DNA of 64,000 nucleotides from Anaerosomatales bacterium (GCA_030019445.1 JASEEU010000002.1:248995-312994); one strand, 5' to 3'. Positions 29,679 to 38,722 are shown, counted from the stretch's first letter. Notes: generated from the sequence alone by a model not told the origin. A program made the numbers and translations.

Positions 29679-31085
29679 ATGCGTAGAACCAAGATCGTGG
29701 CCACGATCGGCCCGGCCACCGATGCGCCCGCCACGCTCGAAGCGCTCGTGCGTGCCGGGCTGGATGTGGCGCGCCTCAACGCGAGCCACTCTACTCGTGA
29801 GCAGCTCGAACGCCGGTTGCAGGCGGTCCGGGCGGCGTCCGAGACGGTCGGCCGGCACGTCGCCGTGATGCTCGACCTCGGCGGTCCCAAGCTGCGGGTC
29901 GGCGAGATGGCGGAAGACACCGTACTCGCCGAAGGGGCCGAGTTCGACCTCGTCGCCGGGGAGTGCGTGGGCGACGGTCGCCGTGCCTGCATCAGCTACC
30001 CGCGACTCGCCGCTGACGTAGAGCCGGGCGCGCGCATCCTCCTCGACGACGGGAAGGTGCAACTGCGCGTGACGGCGACCGCCGACGAGGCCGTGCGCAC
30101 GGTCGTCGAGCGCGGCGGCGCCGTCGCCAGCCACAAAGGCGTCAACGTCCCGAGCGTGCGGCTGCGGGTGGAGCCGGTGACCGAGGCGGACAGCGCGGAC
30201 CTGGCGTGGGGGCTCTCGGCGGGCATCGACATCGTCGCGCAATCGTTCGTGCGCAGTGCCCAGGACGTACGGGCGCTTCGCGAGCTCATGGGCGATGCGG
30301 CGGTGCCGATCGTCGCGAAGATCGAGAAGCACGAGGCGGTCGCGGAGATCGACGCCATCGCTGAAGCGGCGGACATCGTGATGGTCGCGCGCGGCGACCT
30401 CGGCGTCGAGACGTCGGCCGAGGACGTGCCGGTGATCCAGCGGCGCATCATCGACGTCTGCCGCGCGAGCGGCACGCCCGTCGTCATCGCCACGCAGATG
30501 CTGGAGTCGATGACCTCGCAGCTCAGGCCGACGCGTGCCGAGGCCAGCGACATCGCCAACGCGGTGTTCGACGGCGTCGACGCGCTCATGCTGTCCGCAG
30601 AGACGGCCATCGGCCGCCATCCCGTGCCGGCGCTCGAGACGATGGTGCGTATCGCGCGTACCGCCGAGGAGGGGATGGCCGCCGAAGGACTCGGTCCCGC
30701 ACAGCGCGAAGCGAGGGGTGGTGGTGACGTGACCGCAGCGGTGAGCGCCGCGGTCTGCCAGCTTGCCGCCGAGCTCGACATCGCGGGGATCGTGACCGCA
30801 ACCCAGTCCGGCGCCACGGCGCGCGCGGTCGCGTCGCATCGCCCGAGCGTCCCGATCGTGGCCATGACGCCGGATGCACGCGTGGCCCGGCAGCTCGCGG
30901 TGGTCTGGGGCGTGCTTCCGGCGATCGTCCCGGAGCAGGACACGATCGACGCCATGCTCGACGCCGGCATCGAGGTGGCGCGTGCCGTCGGGGTGGCCGA
31001 GAACGGCGATCTCGTTGCGCTCACCGCCGGCGTGGCGGTGAATGTGCCCGGAACGACCGACCTCATCCAGGTGCGCCGCGCGTAG
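29679..31085 (+). CDS. pyk: Pyruvate kinase
   Basis: Converts phosphoenolpyruvate and ADP to pyruvate and ATP, the step after enolase. The 468-residue protein has the N-terminal RRTKIVATIGPAT and LNASHS, the B domain, the catalytic VPIVAKIEKHEAV (Lys) and MVARGDLGVE (metal Glu/Asp), and a full C-terminal regulatory domain. ATG 29679 with GAGGAGCG upstream is preferred over ATG 29649. TAGCAT at 29641-29646 could be the -10 of a dedicated promoter, placing the start close to the long form's ATG and arguing for the shorter protein. Confidence 0.97.
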   Translation: MRRTKIVATIGPATDAPATLEALVRAGLDVARLNASHSTREQLERRLQAVRAASETVGRHVAVMLDLGGPKLRVGEMAEDTVLAEGAEFDLVAGECVGDGRRACISYPRLAADVEPGARILLDDGKVQLRVTATADEAVRTVVERGGAVASHKGVNVPSVRLRVEPVTEADSADLAWGLSAGIDIVAQSFVRSAQDVRALRELMGDAAVPIVAKIEKHEAVAEIDAIAEAADIVMVARGDLGVETSAEDVPVIQRRIIDVCRASGTPVVIATQMLESMTSQLRPTRAEASDIANAVFDGVDALMLSAETAIGRHPVPALETMVRIARTAEEGMAAEGLGPAQREARGGGDVTAAVSAAVCQLAAELDIAGIVTATQSGATARAVASHRPSVPIVAMTPDARVARQLAVVWGVLPAIVPEQDTIDAMLDAGIEVARAVGVAENGDLVALTAGVAVNVPGTTDLIQVRRA

Positions 31086-31117
31086 GATCGCAGCAGGTCA
31101 GCGGGTGTACCTATCTC

Positions 31118-31134
31118 AATCTCACGTAGAGATT
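31118..31134. other. Small AT-rich inverted repeat downstream of pyk
   Basis: AATCTC, a 5-nt loop and GAGATT form a 6-bp inverted repeat 33 nt after the pyk stop. It lies in an unusually AT-rich patch for this genome, between pyk and the divIC-like gene. A weak terminator or a regulator site is possible; no T tract follows. Confidence 0.3.
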
Positions 31135-31162
31135 CAGGGTTTATCAGCGACAGGCGCGGTGG

Positions 31163-31168
31163 TATCAT
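31163..31168 (+). promoter_or_regulatory. Likely -10 element for the FtsB/DivIC gene
   Basis: TATCAT stands 49 nt before the ATG at 31217. A weak -35 (TTATCA, 31141-31146) lies 16 nt upstream. Support is modest. Confidence 0.4.
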
Positions 31169-31216
31169 CGGGTGTGCAGACCGTATCGCTGGCCTTCACA
31201 CACCAGGAAGACCGCC

Positions 31217-31840
31217 ATGAGCGCCGCACGGAGAACGCAGAACGGGGCCTCAGCGAACGTCCGCCGCTCGACCAGCTCGGCCAGGGGCTCATCGCGCAAG
31301 CGGTCCCCGGCGGGCAGGGCGAGCGGTTCCCGGGCGTCCGGCGGTCGTGCTTCCTCGAGCCGCTCCCGTGGCACCGCCGCAGCACGCGCTCGCAACTCGT
31401 CATCCTCGGCCCGACGCGCCGCGTCCTCCCGCACCGCTCGCCCGTCCTCGAGCCGGCGAGGCCCCGCGCGGGCAGGGCTGACGAGCACGCTGCTGATCGC
31501 CGCGATCGTCTTTGCGGGATGGACGCTCTATCCGGTGCTCCAGCTGCAGTACGAGCAGCAGCGCGAGGTGCAGACGCTCGAGGCCGAACTGGCGGGTCTG
31601 AAGGAGCGCAACGAGGTCTTGTCCGAGCAGGTCGACCGCCTCAAGACGCCCGAGGGCGTCGAGGAAGCCGCACGCGAGAGTCTCGGCTTCGTGCGCGATG
31701 GTGAGGACGCGTACGTGGTGACCGGCGTCGAGGACCCCGAGCTCGCGCCCGAGGCGGTGAACGAGCGCACGCGCAGCGCCGACCCCACCGAGACCGCCTG
31801 GTGGTGGCAGGCGCTCGATCTCGTCTTCGGCGTGCGATGA
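31217..31840 (+). CDS. FtsB/DivIC-family septum formation initiator
   Basis: Bitopic cell-division protein of the FtsB/DivIC family. The 207-residue product has a long, extremely Ser/Arg/Ala-rich cytoplasmic N-terminus (about 1-85, low complexity), one membrane helix (about 88-106, LTSTLLIAAIVFAGWTLYP), a coiled coil (about 107-140, QREVQTLEAELAGLKERNEV) and a short C-terminal region. ATG 31217 is the best start. The next gene overlaps its stop, matching the actinobacterial eno-divIC-DUF501-ppx order. Confidence 0.88.
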   Translation: MSAARRTQNGASANVRRSTSSARGSSRKRSPAGRASGSRASGGRASSSRSRGTAAARARNSSSSARRAASSRTARPSSSRRGPARAGLTSTLLIAAIVFAGWTLYPVLQLQYEQQREVQTLEAELAGLKERNEVLSEQVDRLKTPEGVEEAARESLGFVRDGEDAYVVTGVEDPELAPEAVNERTRSADPTETAWWWQALDLVFGVR

Positions 31841-32331
31841 TGCTTCCCTCAGACGATCGCATCGTCGAGCGTCAGCTCGGACGTGCGCCACGCGGACGCT
31901 GGCGTGTCGTCGCACGCTGCAGCTTCGGCGCCCCGGTCGTCATCGCCACGCATCCGCTCTTGCCCACAGGTGAGCCGTTCCCGACATTGCTCTGGCTCAC
32001 GTGCCCGTACCTCCTGGAACGCGTGAGCGATCTGGAATCCGCGGGCGGGACGACGCACTGGGCCGAGCGGCTCGCATCGGATCCCGCGCTCGCGGAGCGC
32101 ATGCGCGCCGCCGACGAGGCGTACCGTATCGCCCGCCGGGCGGAGGGGGGCGGCGATGACCCCTGCTCCGGGGTCGGTATCGCCGGCCAGCGCGACCCCC
32201 TCGGCACGAAGTGCCTGCACGCGCACGTGGCCGCCTACCTCAGTGGGCTGGACGACCCGGTGGGCGAGGGTGCGCTTGCGGGGTCGCCGCGCGAGTGTGA
32301 CGATGCCCGGTGTACCGGGGAGGTGCGCTGA
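31837..32331 (+). CDS. DUF501 family protein
   Basis: A 164-residue protein of the DUF501 family, almost always found between divIC and ppx in actinobacteria. Family-like stretches are VVIATHPLLPTGEPFPTLLWLTCPYL, of which the core PFPTLLWLTCPYL is most diagnostic, and GTKCLHAHVAAYLSG with conserved Cys and His. Cys-rich positions suggest a metal site, but the biochemical role is unknown. It starts at ATG 31837 (or 31840) overlapping the previous stop, and overlaps ppx by one base. Confidence 0.88.
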   Translation: MMLPSDDRIVERQLGRAPRGRWRVVARCSFGAPVVIATHPLLPTGEPFPTLLWLTCPYLLERVSDLESAGGTTHWAERLASDPALAERMRAADEAYRIARRAEGGGDDPCSGVGIAGQRDPLGTKCLHAHVAAYLSGLDDPVGEGALAGSPRECDDARCTGEVR

Positions 32332-33278
32332 TGGCAGCCGAGCGGCTCGCCGCCATCGATATCGGGACCGTGACGACACGCCTGCTCGTCGCCGACGTGG
32401 GCGACGGCACTGTGGCCGAGGTCGCGCGTCGCCAGCGCATCACGCACCTCGGCGAGGGGCGGACCGCGACGGGCGAGCTCAGCGACGCGGCCATCGAGCG
32501 CGTGGCGTCAGCGATCGGCGCCTTCGTAGCAGAAGCGCGCTCGCTCGGCGCGACGCGCATCGCTGCCGTCGCCACGAGCGCGGCGCGCGACGCGGCCAAT
32601 GGCGAGGCGCTCCTTGCCGCATGCGAGAGCGCGGGAGTCCGACCGGAGATCATCGGGGGCGCACGAGAGGCCGCCCTGTCCTTCGCCGGTGCGACGTACG
32701 GGCTGATCGGAGAGGACCTGCTCGTCGTCGACGTCGGCGGCGGCTCGACCGAGCTCGTCCTCGGCAATGTCACCGCAGGCGACGACGGCGCGCGCGAGAC
32801 CGAGATCGTCTCGGCACGCTCGGTCGACGTCGGCTCACGCCGCGTGACGGAGCTCTACCTGCACGCCGATCCGCCGCGGGAGAGCGAGCTGGCGCCTGCG
32901 TGGGAGTGGGTCGCCGGTGAGCTGCGTCCGTACTTCAACGGGTTGCGTGTGAAGCCGCGGACGATGATCGCCGTCGCCGGCACCGCCACGAGCCTGGCCG
33001 CGATCGACCTCGAGCTCGAGCCGTACGACCCCGAGCGGGTCCACGGCTACGTCCTCGGCGGCCATCGGCTGTTCGAGATCCGCGAGGAGCTCGCCGCGAT
33101 GACGCTGGCCCGACGCGAGCGCGTGCGCGGGCTCGAGCCGGACCGCGCGGGGGTGATCGTGGGCGGCGCGCTCGTGCTCGAAGCAGTGCTCGCGCTCGCA
33201 GGCCTCGATTCGACCGTGGTGAGCGAGCACGATATCCTGTACGGCATAGCGCTCGACCTGCACGCTTCGGGGATGTGA
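32331..33278 (+). CDS. ppx: Exopolyphosphatase / pppGpp phosphohydrolase family (Ppx/GppA)
   Basis: Hydrolyses polyphosphate or the alarmone pppGpp; sequence alone does not separate the two. The 315-residue protein is the short actinobacterial form with only the ASKHA-fold core: AAIDIGTVTTRLLVADV (phosphate 1), AVATSAARDAANG, LLVVDVGGGSTELVLG (phosphate 2) and MIAVAGTATSLAAIDLEL. The C-terminal HD domain of E. coli Ppx is absent. GGGGAGG precedes ATG 32331. tRNA-Leu follows 43 nt later. Confidence 0.92.
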   Translation: MAAERLAAIDIGTVTTRLLVADVGDGTVAEVARRQRITHLGEGRTATGELSDAAIERVASAIGAFVAEARSLGATRIAAVATSAARDAANGEALLAACESAGVRPEIIGGAREAALSFAGATYGLIGEDLLVVDVGGGSTELVLGNVTAGDDGARETEIVSARSVDVGSRRVTELYLHADPPRESELAPAWEWVAGELRPYFNGLRVKPRTMIAVAGTATSLAAIDLELEPYDPERVHGYVLGGHRLFEIREELAAMTLARRERVRGLEPDRAGVIVGGALVLEAVLALAGLDSTVVSEHDILYGIALDLHASGM

Positions 33279-33321
33279 GCCCCGCGCTCGCGTCCCGTGC
33301 AGGCCCGGCGCGAAGGAGTCC

Positions 33322-33408
33322 GGCGGTGTATCCGAACTGGTACAGGAGGGGGCCTTAAAAGCCTCTGGCCGAAAGGCCGTGTGGGTTCGAATCCCACCAC
33401 CGCTACCA
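33322..33408 (+). tRNA. tRNA-Leu (anticodon TAA)
   Basis: The acceptor stem GGCGGTG pairs with CACCGCT (one G-U). The anticodon loop is CTTAAAA with TAA at positions 34-36. A long variable arm (GGCC GAAA GGCC) marks class II, the T arm is GTGGG TTCGAAT CCCAC, and CCA is encoded. All features fit tRNA-Leu(UAA). Confidence 0.96.
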
Positions 33409-33457
33409 GGCGCAATCGCGTGCCCGTCCGGGGGCGCTGACAGGAAGGAGCGTGGGG

Positions 33458-34114
33458 GTGGCCGCCGAGGAGGCTGCTCAGCTCTACCAGGCGTTCGTCG
33501 ACCAGGATCCGGCTGCGGCCATCCAGGTCGTCGAGCGCGCGCGCTCCTCCGGCGTCGCTCAGGCGCAGCTGTTCGACGCGCTGTACGTCCCCGCGATGTC
33601 CGCGCTCGGCGGAGCGTGGGCGTCCGGCGAGATCGATGAGATGACGTTCACGCAGGCCGCGGTCGTGGCCGAGCAGATCGGGTCGTTCGTGCTGCCTCCC
33701 GCCGCCAAGCGGGACACGGGCGTGACCCTTGTCCTCGGCAGCATGCACCGGGACCTGCACAGCATCACCAAGGATGTGATCGCCTCCGCGCTCAAGGAGT
33801 CGGGCTACCGTGTGAACGACCTCGGCGTGGATGTGCGTCCGACCGACTTCCTCGAGCGGCTCGAGGAGACAGGCGCCCGCATCGTGATCGTCTGTGCCGA
33901 GATGCTCGCTACCGCACGTGCGGTGTCCCGCGTCCGGCAGATGTTCGAGAGCGCGGGCAAGGACGATGTCGTGATCCTCGCGGCAGGAGCGCCGTTCGCC
34001 GCCGATGCCGGCCTCGCGCGCGAGGCGGGCGCTAACGGCGTCATCACCGGGGCCGAGAGCGCGCTCAAGCTCGTCGGGCGCGTGGCGGCCGACCTGGCGG
34101 ACGGGCGCGCCTGA
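33458..34114 (+). CDS. Cobalamin-binding (B12-binding) domain protein
   Basis: A 218-residue protein with the two-part layout of methanogenic corrinoid and MerR-associated B12 proteins: a helical cap (about 1-85) and a Rossmann-like B12-binding domain (about 88-218). The usual DxHxxG loop, whose His ligates cobalt, reads RDLHSITKDV: Asp and His remain but Gly is Thr. No methyltransferase is adjacent, so it is more likely a sensor or signalling domain than a methyl carrier. GTG 33458 has GGAG seven bases upstream. The TPR gene overlaps its stop. Confidence 0.83.
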   Translation: MAAEEAAQLYQAFVDQDPAAAIQVVERARSSGVAQAQLFDALYVPAMSALGGAWASGEIDEMTFTQAAVVAEQIGSFVLPPAAKRDTGVTLVLGSMHRDLHSITKDVIASALKESGYRVNDLGVDVRPTDFLERLEETGARIVIVCAEMLATARAVSRVRQMFESAGKDDVVILAAGAPFAADAGLAREAGANGVITGAESALKLVGRVAADLADGRA

Positions 34115-35280
34115 TGCCCCGGCGCAGCTCACAGGTGCTCATCGCCGAGGACCTCGCGCGCGGCGGCCAGACGGGCGCGGCGGTGACCGCCTGCTACGAG
34201 GCGCTGGCCGTGGACGACCGTGAGCCGTTCGCGCACTGCCTGCTGGCGCACCTCATGCTCGACGGCGACTTCTACGACGAGGCCATCGCCGAGGCGACCA
34301 CCGCCATCGAGCTCGACCCCGACTGCTCGCCCGCGTACCTCGCGCTCGGCCTCGCATACGACCGGCGCGGGGGGATGTGGGACCAGTCGGTGCTCGTGTG
34401 GCACGAGCTTGCCGAGGTCGTCCCGGACCTCGTGACCGCGCATGTGCAGCTCGGCGAGGCGTTCGCCGCGGCGCAGTTCGAGGAGCAGGCGGTCGAGAGC
34501 TGGCAGCGCGCCCTTGAGCTCGATCCCACCGAGGCGCGCGCGACGTACAACCTCGCGATCGCCGCGCTCAAGCATGAGGGGATGGCCAACGCGCTCCCCG
34601 GCTTCAGGAAGGCCGGCGAGCTCGACCCGAGCCAGGACGACCTGTTCTTCGCGCTGCTCGGCGTCTCGGTCGTTCCCGACCGACCGGTCGACCCGGCGAA
34701 GGTGCGCGCGGACCGCGACAGCCGCCTGGGCGCGGCCGGGCTCGCCGCCCGCGCTGACGACCTGTTCGCCGCCGCTGAGCTGGCGCGTCTCGTCCTCGAC
34801 GAGGAGCCCGATGACGCCGATGCGCTCGCGATCGCGGCCTACACCTACCTGAAGCAGGAAGCCACCAACGAGGCGATGGCGTGCGCGCTCAGGGCGCTCG
34901 CGTCCAGGCCCGACCTGCCGACGGCGCTCTACACGCTCGGCGTCGTCTACAGCAAGCGCACCGGGCTCTCGCGCCACGCCGCGCGCGTCTTCGTGGCGCT
35001 CGCCAAAGCGGCGCACACCCAGGCGCTCTCGCACGTGCTGCTCGCCGAGGCGCTTCTCGGCCTGCAGCGGTACTCCCAGGCGAAGAAGGCGTACGCCACG
35101 GCGGTGCGCCTCGACCCGGCGTGCGTGCGTGCGCGGTTCGGCCTGGCCGCCGTGCACCTCACGGAGGGCTCGCACGCCGAGGCCGAGTGGGAGATCCGGC
35201 GCGCGGCGTACTACGACACCAAGCGGCAGGGGTTGTTCTGGAAGCTCTACGACGAGTATGCCGAGGGGGGTGGGGAGTAG
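34114..35280 (+). CDS. Tetratricopeptide-repeat protein
   Basis: A 388-residue soluble protein made largely of TPR helices, with clear repeats near residues 40-75 (AHLMLDGDFYDEAIAEAT), 110-140 and 310-350 (AEALLGLQRYSQAKKAYATAVRLDP). No signal peptide or enzyme domain is visible. It starts on the stop of the B12-binding gene and its own stop abuts the ATG of the glycoside-hydrolase-like gene, so the three are strongly coupled. It is probably a scaffold for its neighbours; the partner is unknown. Confidence 0.82.
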   Translation: MPRRSSQVLIAEDLARGGQTGAAVTACYEALAVDDREPFAHCLLAHLMLDGDFYDEAIAEATTAIELDPDCSPAYLALGLAYDRRGGMWDQSVLVWHELAEVVPDLVTAHVQLGEAFAAAQFEEQAVESWQRALELDPTEARATYNLAIAALKHEGMANALPGFRKAGELDPSQDDLFFALLGVSVVPDRPVDPAKVRADRDSRLGAAGLAARADDLFAAAELARLVLDEEPDDADALAIAAYTYLKQEATNEAMACALRALASRPDLPTALYTLGVVYSKRTGLSRHAARVFVALAKAAHTQALSHVLLAEALLGLQRYSQAKKAYATAVRLDPACVRARFGLAAVHLTEGSHAEAEWEIRRAAYYDTKRQGLFWKLYDEYAEGGGE

Positions 35281-37215
35281 ATGGCCCGCGATCACGACGA
35301 GGCGGCGGCCGAGGAGCGCGAGGGGCGGCAGGCGCCGCGCCGCAACCCCGACTTCCCGGTCGGCTGCGACATCTACCCCCTCGACGAGGAGCGCCGCGGC
35401 TATGCCGACTGGTACGAGCGCGACATCTCGGCGGACTTCGCCACGCTCGCCGAGGCGCACGTCTCGCTCGTGCGGGTCTTCATCTCGTGGAAGTGCTTCG
35501 AGCCGCAGGTTGGGCAGTACGACGATGTCGCCGACGAGCGGCTCGACGCGCTGCTCGAGGCGGCGCACGCCCACGACATGCGGCTCATCGTGTGCTTCTT
35601 CGCCGATGACCGGCTCGCCGAGATGAACGACGTCACTTGGGGCAAGCGCCGCGATGCGCACACCGACGACTACCTCATCCAGCGCCAGACGCAGCTCGTG
35701 CAGCGGGTCGTCAACCGGCTTCGCACCGACCCGGCGGTCTGGGCGTGGGACCTCGGGAACGAGGCGTTCCTCGCCGGCTTCGCATCGGAGGCGGACCTCG
35801 AATCCTGGGTCGCGACGATGCGCGACGCCATACAGGAGGTCGACGCGGATCGGCCGATCCTGCTCGGCTGCGACGCCGAGACGTTGTTCAGGACGAGCGG
35901 CGTGGACCCCCGTCCCGCGATCGACATCGGCGAGTACGCGATCAGCCACGTGACCGCGCCCTACCGGGTGTACGCCGCCGAAGGCCCCGTCACGAGCGGG
36001 CCGGCGACGTACCTCGACTCGTTCCTGCTGCGCGCCTCCCTCCGCGAGCTGCCGGTGCTTGTGGACGGTGTCGGCGTGCACGCGCTGGACTACTCCTTCG
36101 CCGAGGAGGCTGCCGCGGTGCGCACCGCGCTCTTCTCGGCGCTCATGAACGGCGCCAGCGGCGTGATGCTGCGCAGGTTCCGCGACCTCGCCACCGAGAA
36201 GCGCGAGCCGTACTTCCGCGATCCGTTCGAGGTGCTCGTCGGCGTGGCGGACGCGGACGGAGCGCCGAAGCCGGTGATGGCCGAGGTGAAGCGCTTCGCG
36301 CGCGTGGCGGCCCGCATCGACTTCCGGCGCTACCAGGCGGCGCCGAGCCGCGCGGCGGTCGTCATCCCCGCCGAGCGCTACGAGCCGTTGCCGTCGCTTG
36401 CGGGTCTCTACGACCCCCGGGCGTGCTTGCAGGCGTACATCGCCGCCAAGGAGGCGCACGTCCCGGTCGCCGTCGCGCGCGAGGGTGACGACCTCGAGGC
36501 GCTCCATGCGGTCTTCGTACCGTCAGCGGCCAAGCTGTCTGCGGAGATGTGGCGCGAGCTCGCGGCGTTCGTCCAGGGCGGCGGCTCGGTCGTCCTCTCA
36601 TACGGTGGCGGGGACGCCGATCCCGCCGTTCGGGAGATCTTCGGCGTTGAGTTCCTCGGCGACCATGGGTCGCGCCGGACGTTCTCGTGCCGGGTCGCGC
36701 AGCCCGGGATGCTCGGCGAGCTGATGTCGTTCGATGCGCGCCTCGAGCTGCCGCACTTCGCGCTGCTCGGGCACGGGGGAGCGACGGTGGTCGCGACCGA
36801 CGCGACCGGCAGCCCGCTGCTGACCAGCAACCAGTTCGGGCAGGGGACTGCGGTATTCTGCGCCACGCCCGTCGAGCGGGCGATCGCGCAGGGCGATCCG
36901 TGGGCCGCGCCGGAGGAGGTCCGCTCACTGCTGCGCACGGTCTACGGGTCCGTGGCGCGCGCGGCGGGCGCCGCGCCCGTGCTTGGCTGCGACTCGCCCG
37001 ATGTCGAGGTCGCGGTCTTCCTCGGCGAAGAGGACGACATCGTGCTGGCGCTCAACCACGCGCCGGTCGCGATCACGGCGACGCTCTCCAGCGAGCGGAT
37101 GGTGGCGGGCGTCGCGGACGCACGCGGGGGCAAACCGGCGGAGGTGGGTGGCAAGTCGTTCGGCGTGCCGCTCGGCCCCAACGCGGCCGCCGCACTGCGG
37201 CTGACATATGCTTAA
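35281..37215 (+). CDS. Glycoside-hydrolase-like TIM-barrel protein
   Basis: A 644-residue cytosolic protein with an N-terminal TIM barrel like GH5/GH42 (about 25-340), a Rossmann-like middle domain resembling the GH42 trimerisation domain (about 355-570) and a small beta-rich end. The acid/base Glu is likely E161 in WDLGNEAFLAGF. The expected nucleophile, normally TExG, reads VLVDGVGV with Asp at about 262. The enzyme may therefore be inactive or altered. No signal peptide is present, so an extracellular polysaccharide role is unlikely. It immediately follows the TPR gene. Confidence 0.75.
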   Translation: MARDHDEAAAEEREGRQAPRRNPDFPVGCDIYPLDEERRGYADWYERDISADFATLAEAHVSLVRVFISWKCFEPQVGQYDDVADERLDALLEAAHAHDMRLIVCFFADDRLAEMNDVTWGKRRDAHTDDYLIQRQTQLVQRVVNRLRTDPAVWAWDLGNEAFLAGFASEADLESWVATMRDAIQEVDADRPILLGCDAETLFRTSGVDPRPAIDIGEYAISHVTAPYRVYAAEGPVTSGPATYLDSFLLRASLRELPVLVDGVGVHALDYSFAEEAAAVRTALFSALMNGASGVMLRRFRDLATEKREPYFRDPFEVLVGVADADGAPKPVMAEVKRFARVAARIDFRRYQAAPSRAAVVIPAERYEPLPSLAGLYDPRACLQAYIAAKEAHVPVAVAREGDDLEALHAVFVPSAAKLSAEMWRELAAFVQGGGSVVLSYGGGDADPAVREIFGVEFLGDHGSRRTFSCRVAQPGMLGELMSFDARLELPHFALLGHGGATVVATDATGSPLLTSNQFGQGTAVFCATPVERAIAQGDPWAAPEEVRSLLRTVYGSVARAAGAAPVLGCDSPDVEVAVFLGEEDDIVLALNHAPVAITATLSSERMVAGVADARGGKPAEVGGKSFGVPLGPNAAAALRLTYA

Positions 37216-37252
37216 CTGAGAGCAGGGAAGCGTTCGAGGTTGGGGAGTGCGG

Positions 37253-38605
37253 ATGAGCGAGGCGCCGGGAGGCCACAAGTACCTGCTCGAGTCGTGGCTC
37301 GAGTTCCACGAGGCCATCAAGGCCCATCCTGAGATCCGGCGTCTGCTGTTCGACCCGGTGACCGGGCTGCCCACGACGCCGCTGCTCTTCCCGCGCATCG
37401 AGTCGCTGATGGAGGAGTGCGGCGAGATATCCGTGCTCTGCCTCAACATCGTCAAGTACTCCAAGATAGAGGAGATCTACGGCTGGGAGGTCTTCGACGA
37501 GGTGATGCGGCAGGCCGCCGAGGCGCTGGAGCGGATCACCGGCTCCGAGCTCAGGGACACCGACATCGTGGCCGAGCTCATGATCTCCGGGAATGCCTTC
37601 GTCGTGCTGCTGTCGCCGCCGCGCACCACCGACCACATGGTGCACGATAGCCTCATGAAGCTCGTCCAGCGCGTGCAGCACCGCGTGTGCGGCGAGCTGA
37701 AGACCGTGCTCGAGCCCGCGCTCTACGCCAAGTTCGGCTGCTACGCGGGCGCCGCCACCGTGCGGCACGACCCCAAGCGTCGTCTCGAGCGCATCGTCCA
37801 TGAGGCGCTCGACCGGGCGCTCGCCCAGGCCGACACCCACGAAGCGGCCGACGCCGAGGAGCGCCGCGAGCGTCTTCGCGAGATCATCGACATGGGTGCG
37901 GTCCGCACGCTCGTCCATCCGGTCGTGGATCTGACCAGCGGGGAGATCGTCGGCTACGAGGCACTCTCCCGCGGCCCCGAGGGCGGGGAGTTCGAGCGGC
38001 CTGACAAGCTGTTCAAGGTGGCATACGATGCCGACCTCGTGGTCAAGCTCGAGCGCCTTTGTCGTAAGCGGGCGATCGAGGCGGCGCAGGCGTTGCCCGA
38101 AGGCCGTCTGATGTTCCTGAACGTCGAGCCCGAGGCGGTGGCCGACCCGGAGCTCCGGGATGTGATGTTCGCTTCGATCCTCAAAGACTCCGACCTCGAG
38201 CCGGCGCGCATCGTCCTCGAGATCACGGAGCGCACCGCGATCACGGACTTCGTGGCGTTCCGCAGCACGCTCGAGTACCTGCGGATGCTCGGGTTCTCGG
38301 TGGCGGTGGATGACGCCGGTGCGGGCTTCGGTTCGCTCCAGTGCCTGGCCGAGGTGAAGCCCGAGTGGCTCAAGATCGACATGTCGCTCACGCGCGACAT
38401 CGATACCGATGAGGTGCGACAGCAGCTCGTCCGTAGCCTCGTCACCTTCGCCGAGCGCATGGAGGTCAACCTTATCGCCGAGGGGGTCGAGCGCCGCGAG
38501 CAGCTCGACATGCTCGTCAGCCTCGGCGTCCGGTACGCCCAGGGCTTCTACTTCTCGCTTCCGGTCGAGCCGTTCCCGTCCGACGAGGACGTCACCGGCG
38601 TCTAG
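37253..38605 (+). CDS. Degenerate GGDEF plus EAL-domain protein
   Basis: A 450-residue soluble protein with a degenerate GGDEF-like region (about 40-190, lacking a GGDEF signature) and a C-terminal EAL phosphodiesterase domain (about 205-440). EAL catalytic elements are present: GYEALSRGP, LNVEPEA, LEITERTAI, DDAGAGFGSL, LKIDMSLTRDI and IAEGVERREQ, so c-di-GMP hydrolysis is plausible. ATG 37253 has GGGGAG upstream. It lies 37 nt after the glycoside-hydrolase-like gene and is probably the last gene of that operon. Confidence 0.88.
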   Translation: MSEAPGGHKYLLESWLEFHEAIKAHPEIRRLLFDPVTGLPTTPLLFPRIESLMEECGEISVLCLNIVKYSKIEEIYGWEVFDEVMRQAAEALERITGSELRDTDIVAELMISGNAFVVLLSPPRTTDHMVHDSLMKLVQRVQHRVCGELKTVLEPALYAKFGCYAGAATVRHDPKRRLERIVHEALDRALAQADTHEAADAEERRERLREIIDMGAVRTLVHPVVDLTSGEIVGYEALSRGPEGGEFERPDKLFKVAYDADLVVKLERLCRKRAIEAAQALPEGRLMFLNVEPEAVADPELRDVMFASILKDSDLEPARIVLEITERTAITDFVAFRSTLEYLRMLGFSVAVDDAGAGFGSLQCLAEVKPEWLKIDMSLTRDIDTDEVRQQLVRSLVTFAERMEVNLIAEGVERREQLDMLVSLGVRYAQGFYFSLPVEPFPSDEDVTGV

Positions 38606-38667
38606 CACCGCTCCGTCACGCCACGGGTCGGCGATGGCCGTGGGTGCGCATCAGCATCGGTTATGGT

Positions 38668-38673
38668 TATGAT
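38668..38673 (+). promoter_or_regulatory. Likely -10 element for the selenium operon
   Basis: TATGAT lies 50 nt before the selD ATG in an AT-rich patch between the EAL gene and selD. No good -35 is visible at 17 nt. TATGGT at 38662 is an overlapping alternative. Confidence 0.45.
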
Positions 38674-38722
38674 TGCTGTTGCTGCGCACTTCGAACCGTA
38701 CCGCACCACGGGAGGAGCCCTC

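Noticed and set aside
34129-36507. 792-residue open frame opposite the TPR and glycoside-hydrolase-like genes
   Set aside because: Same pattern of shadow coding; the plus-strand genes have domains and coupled starts.
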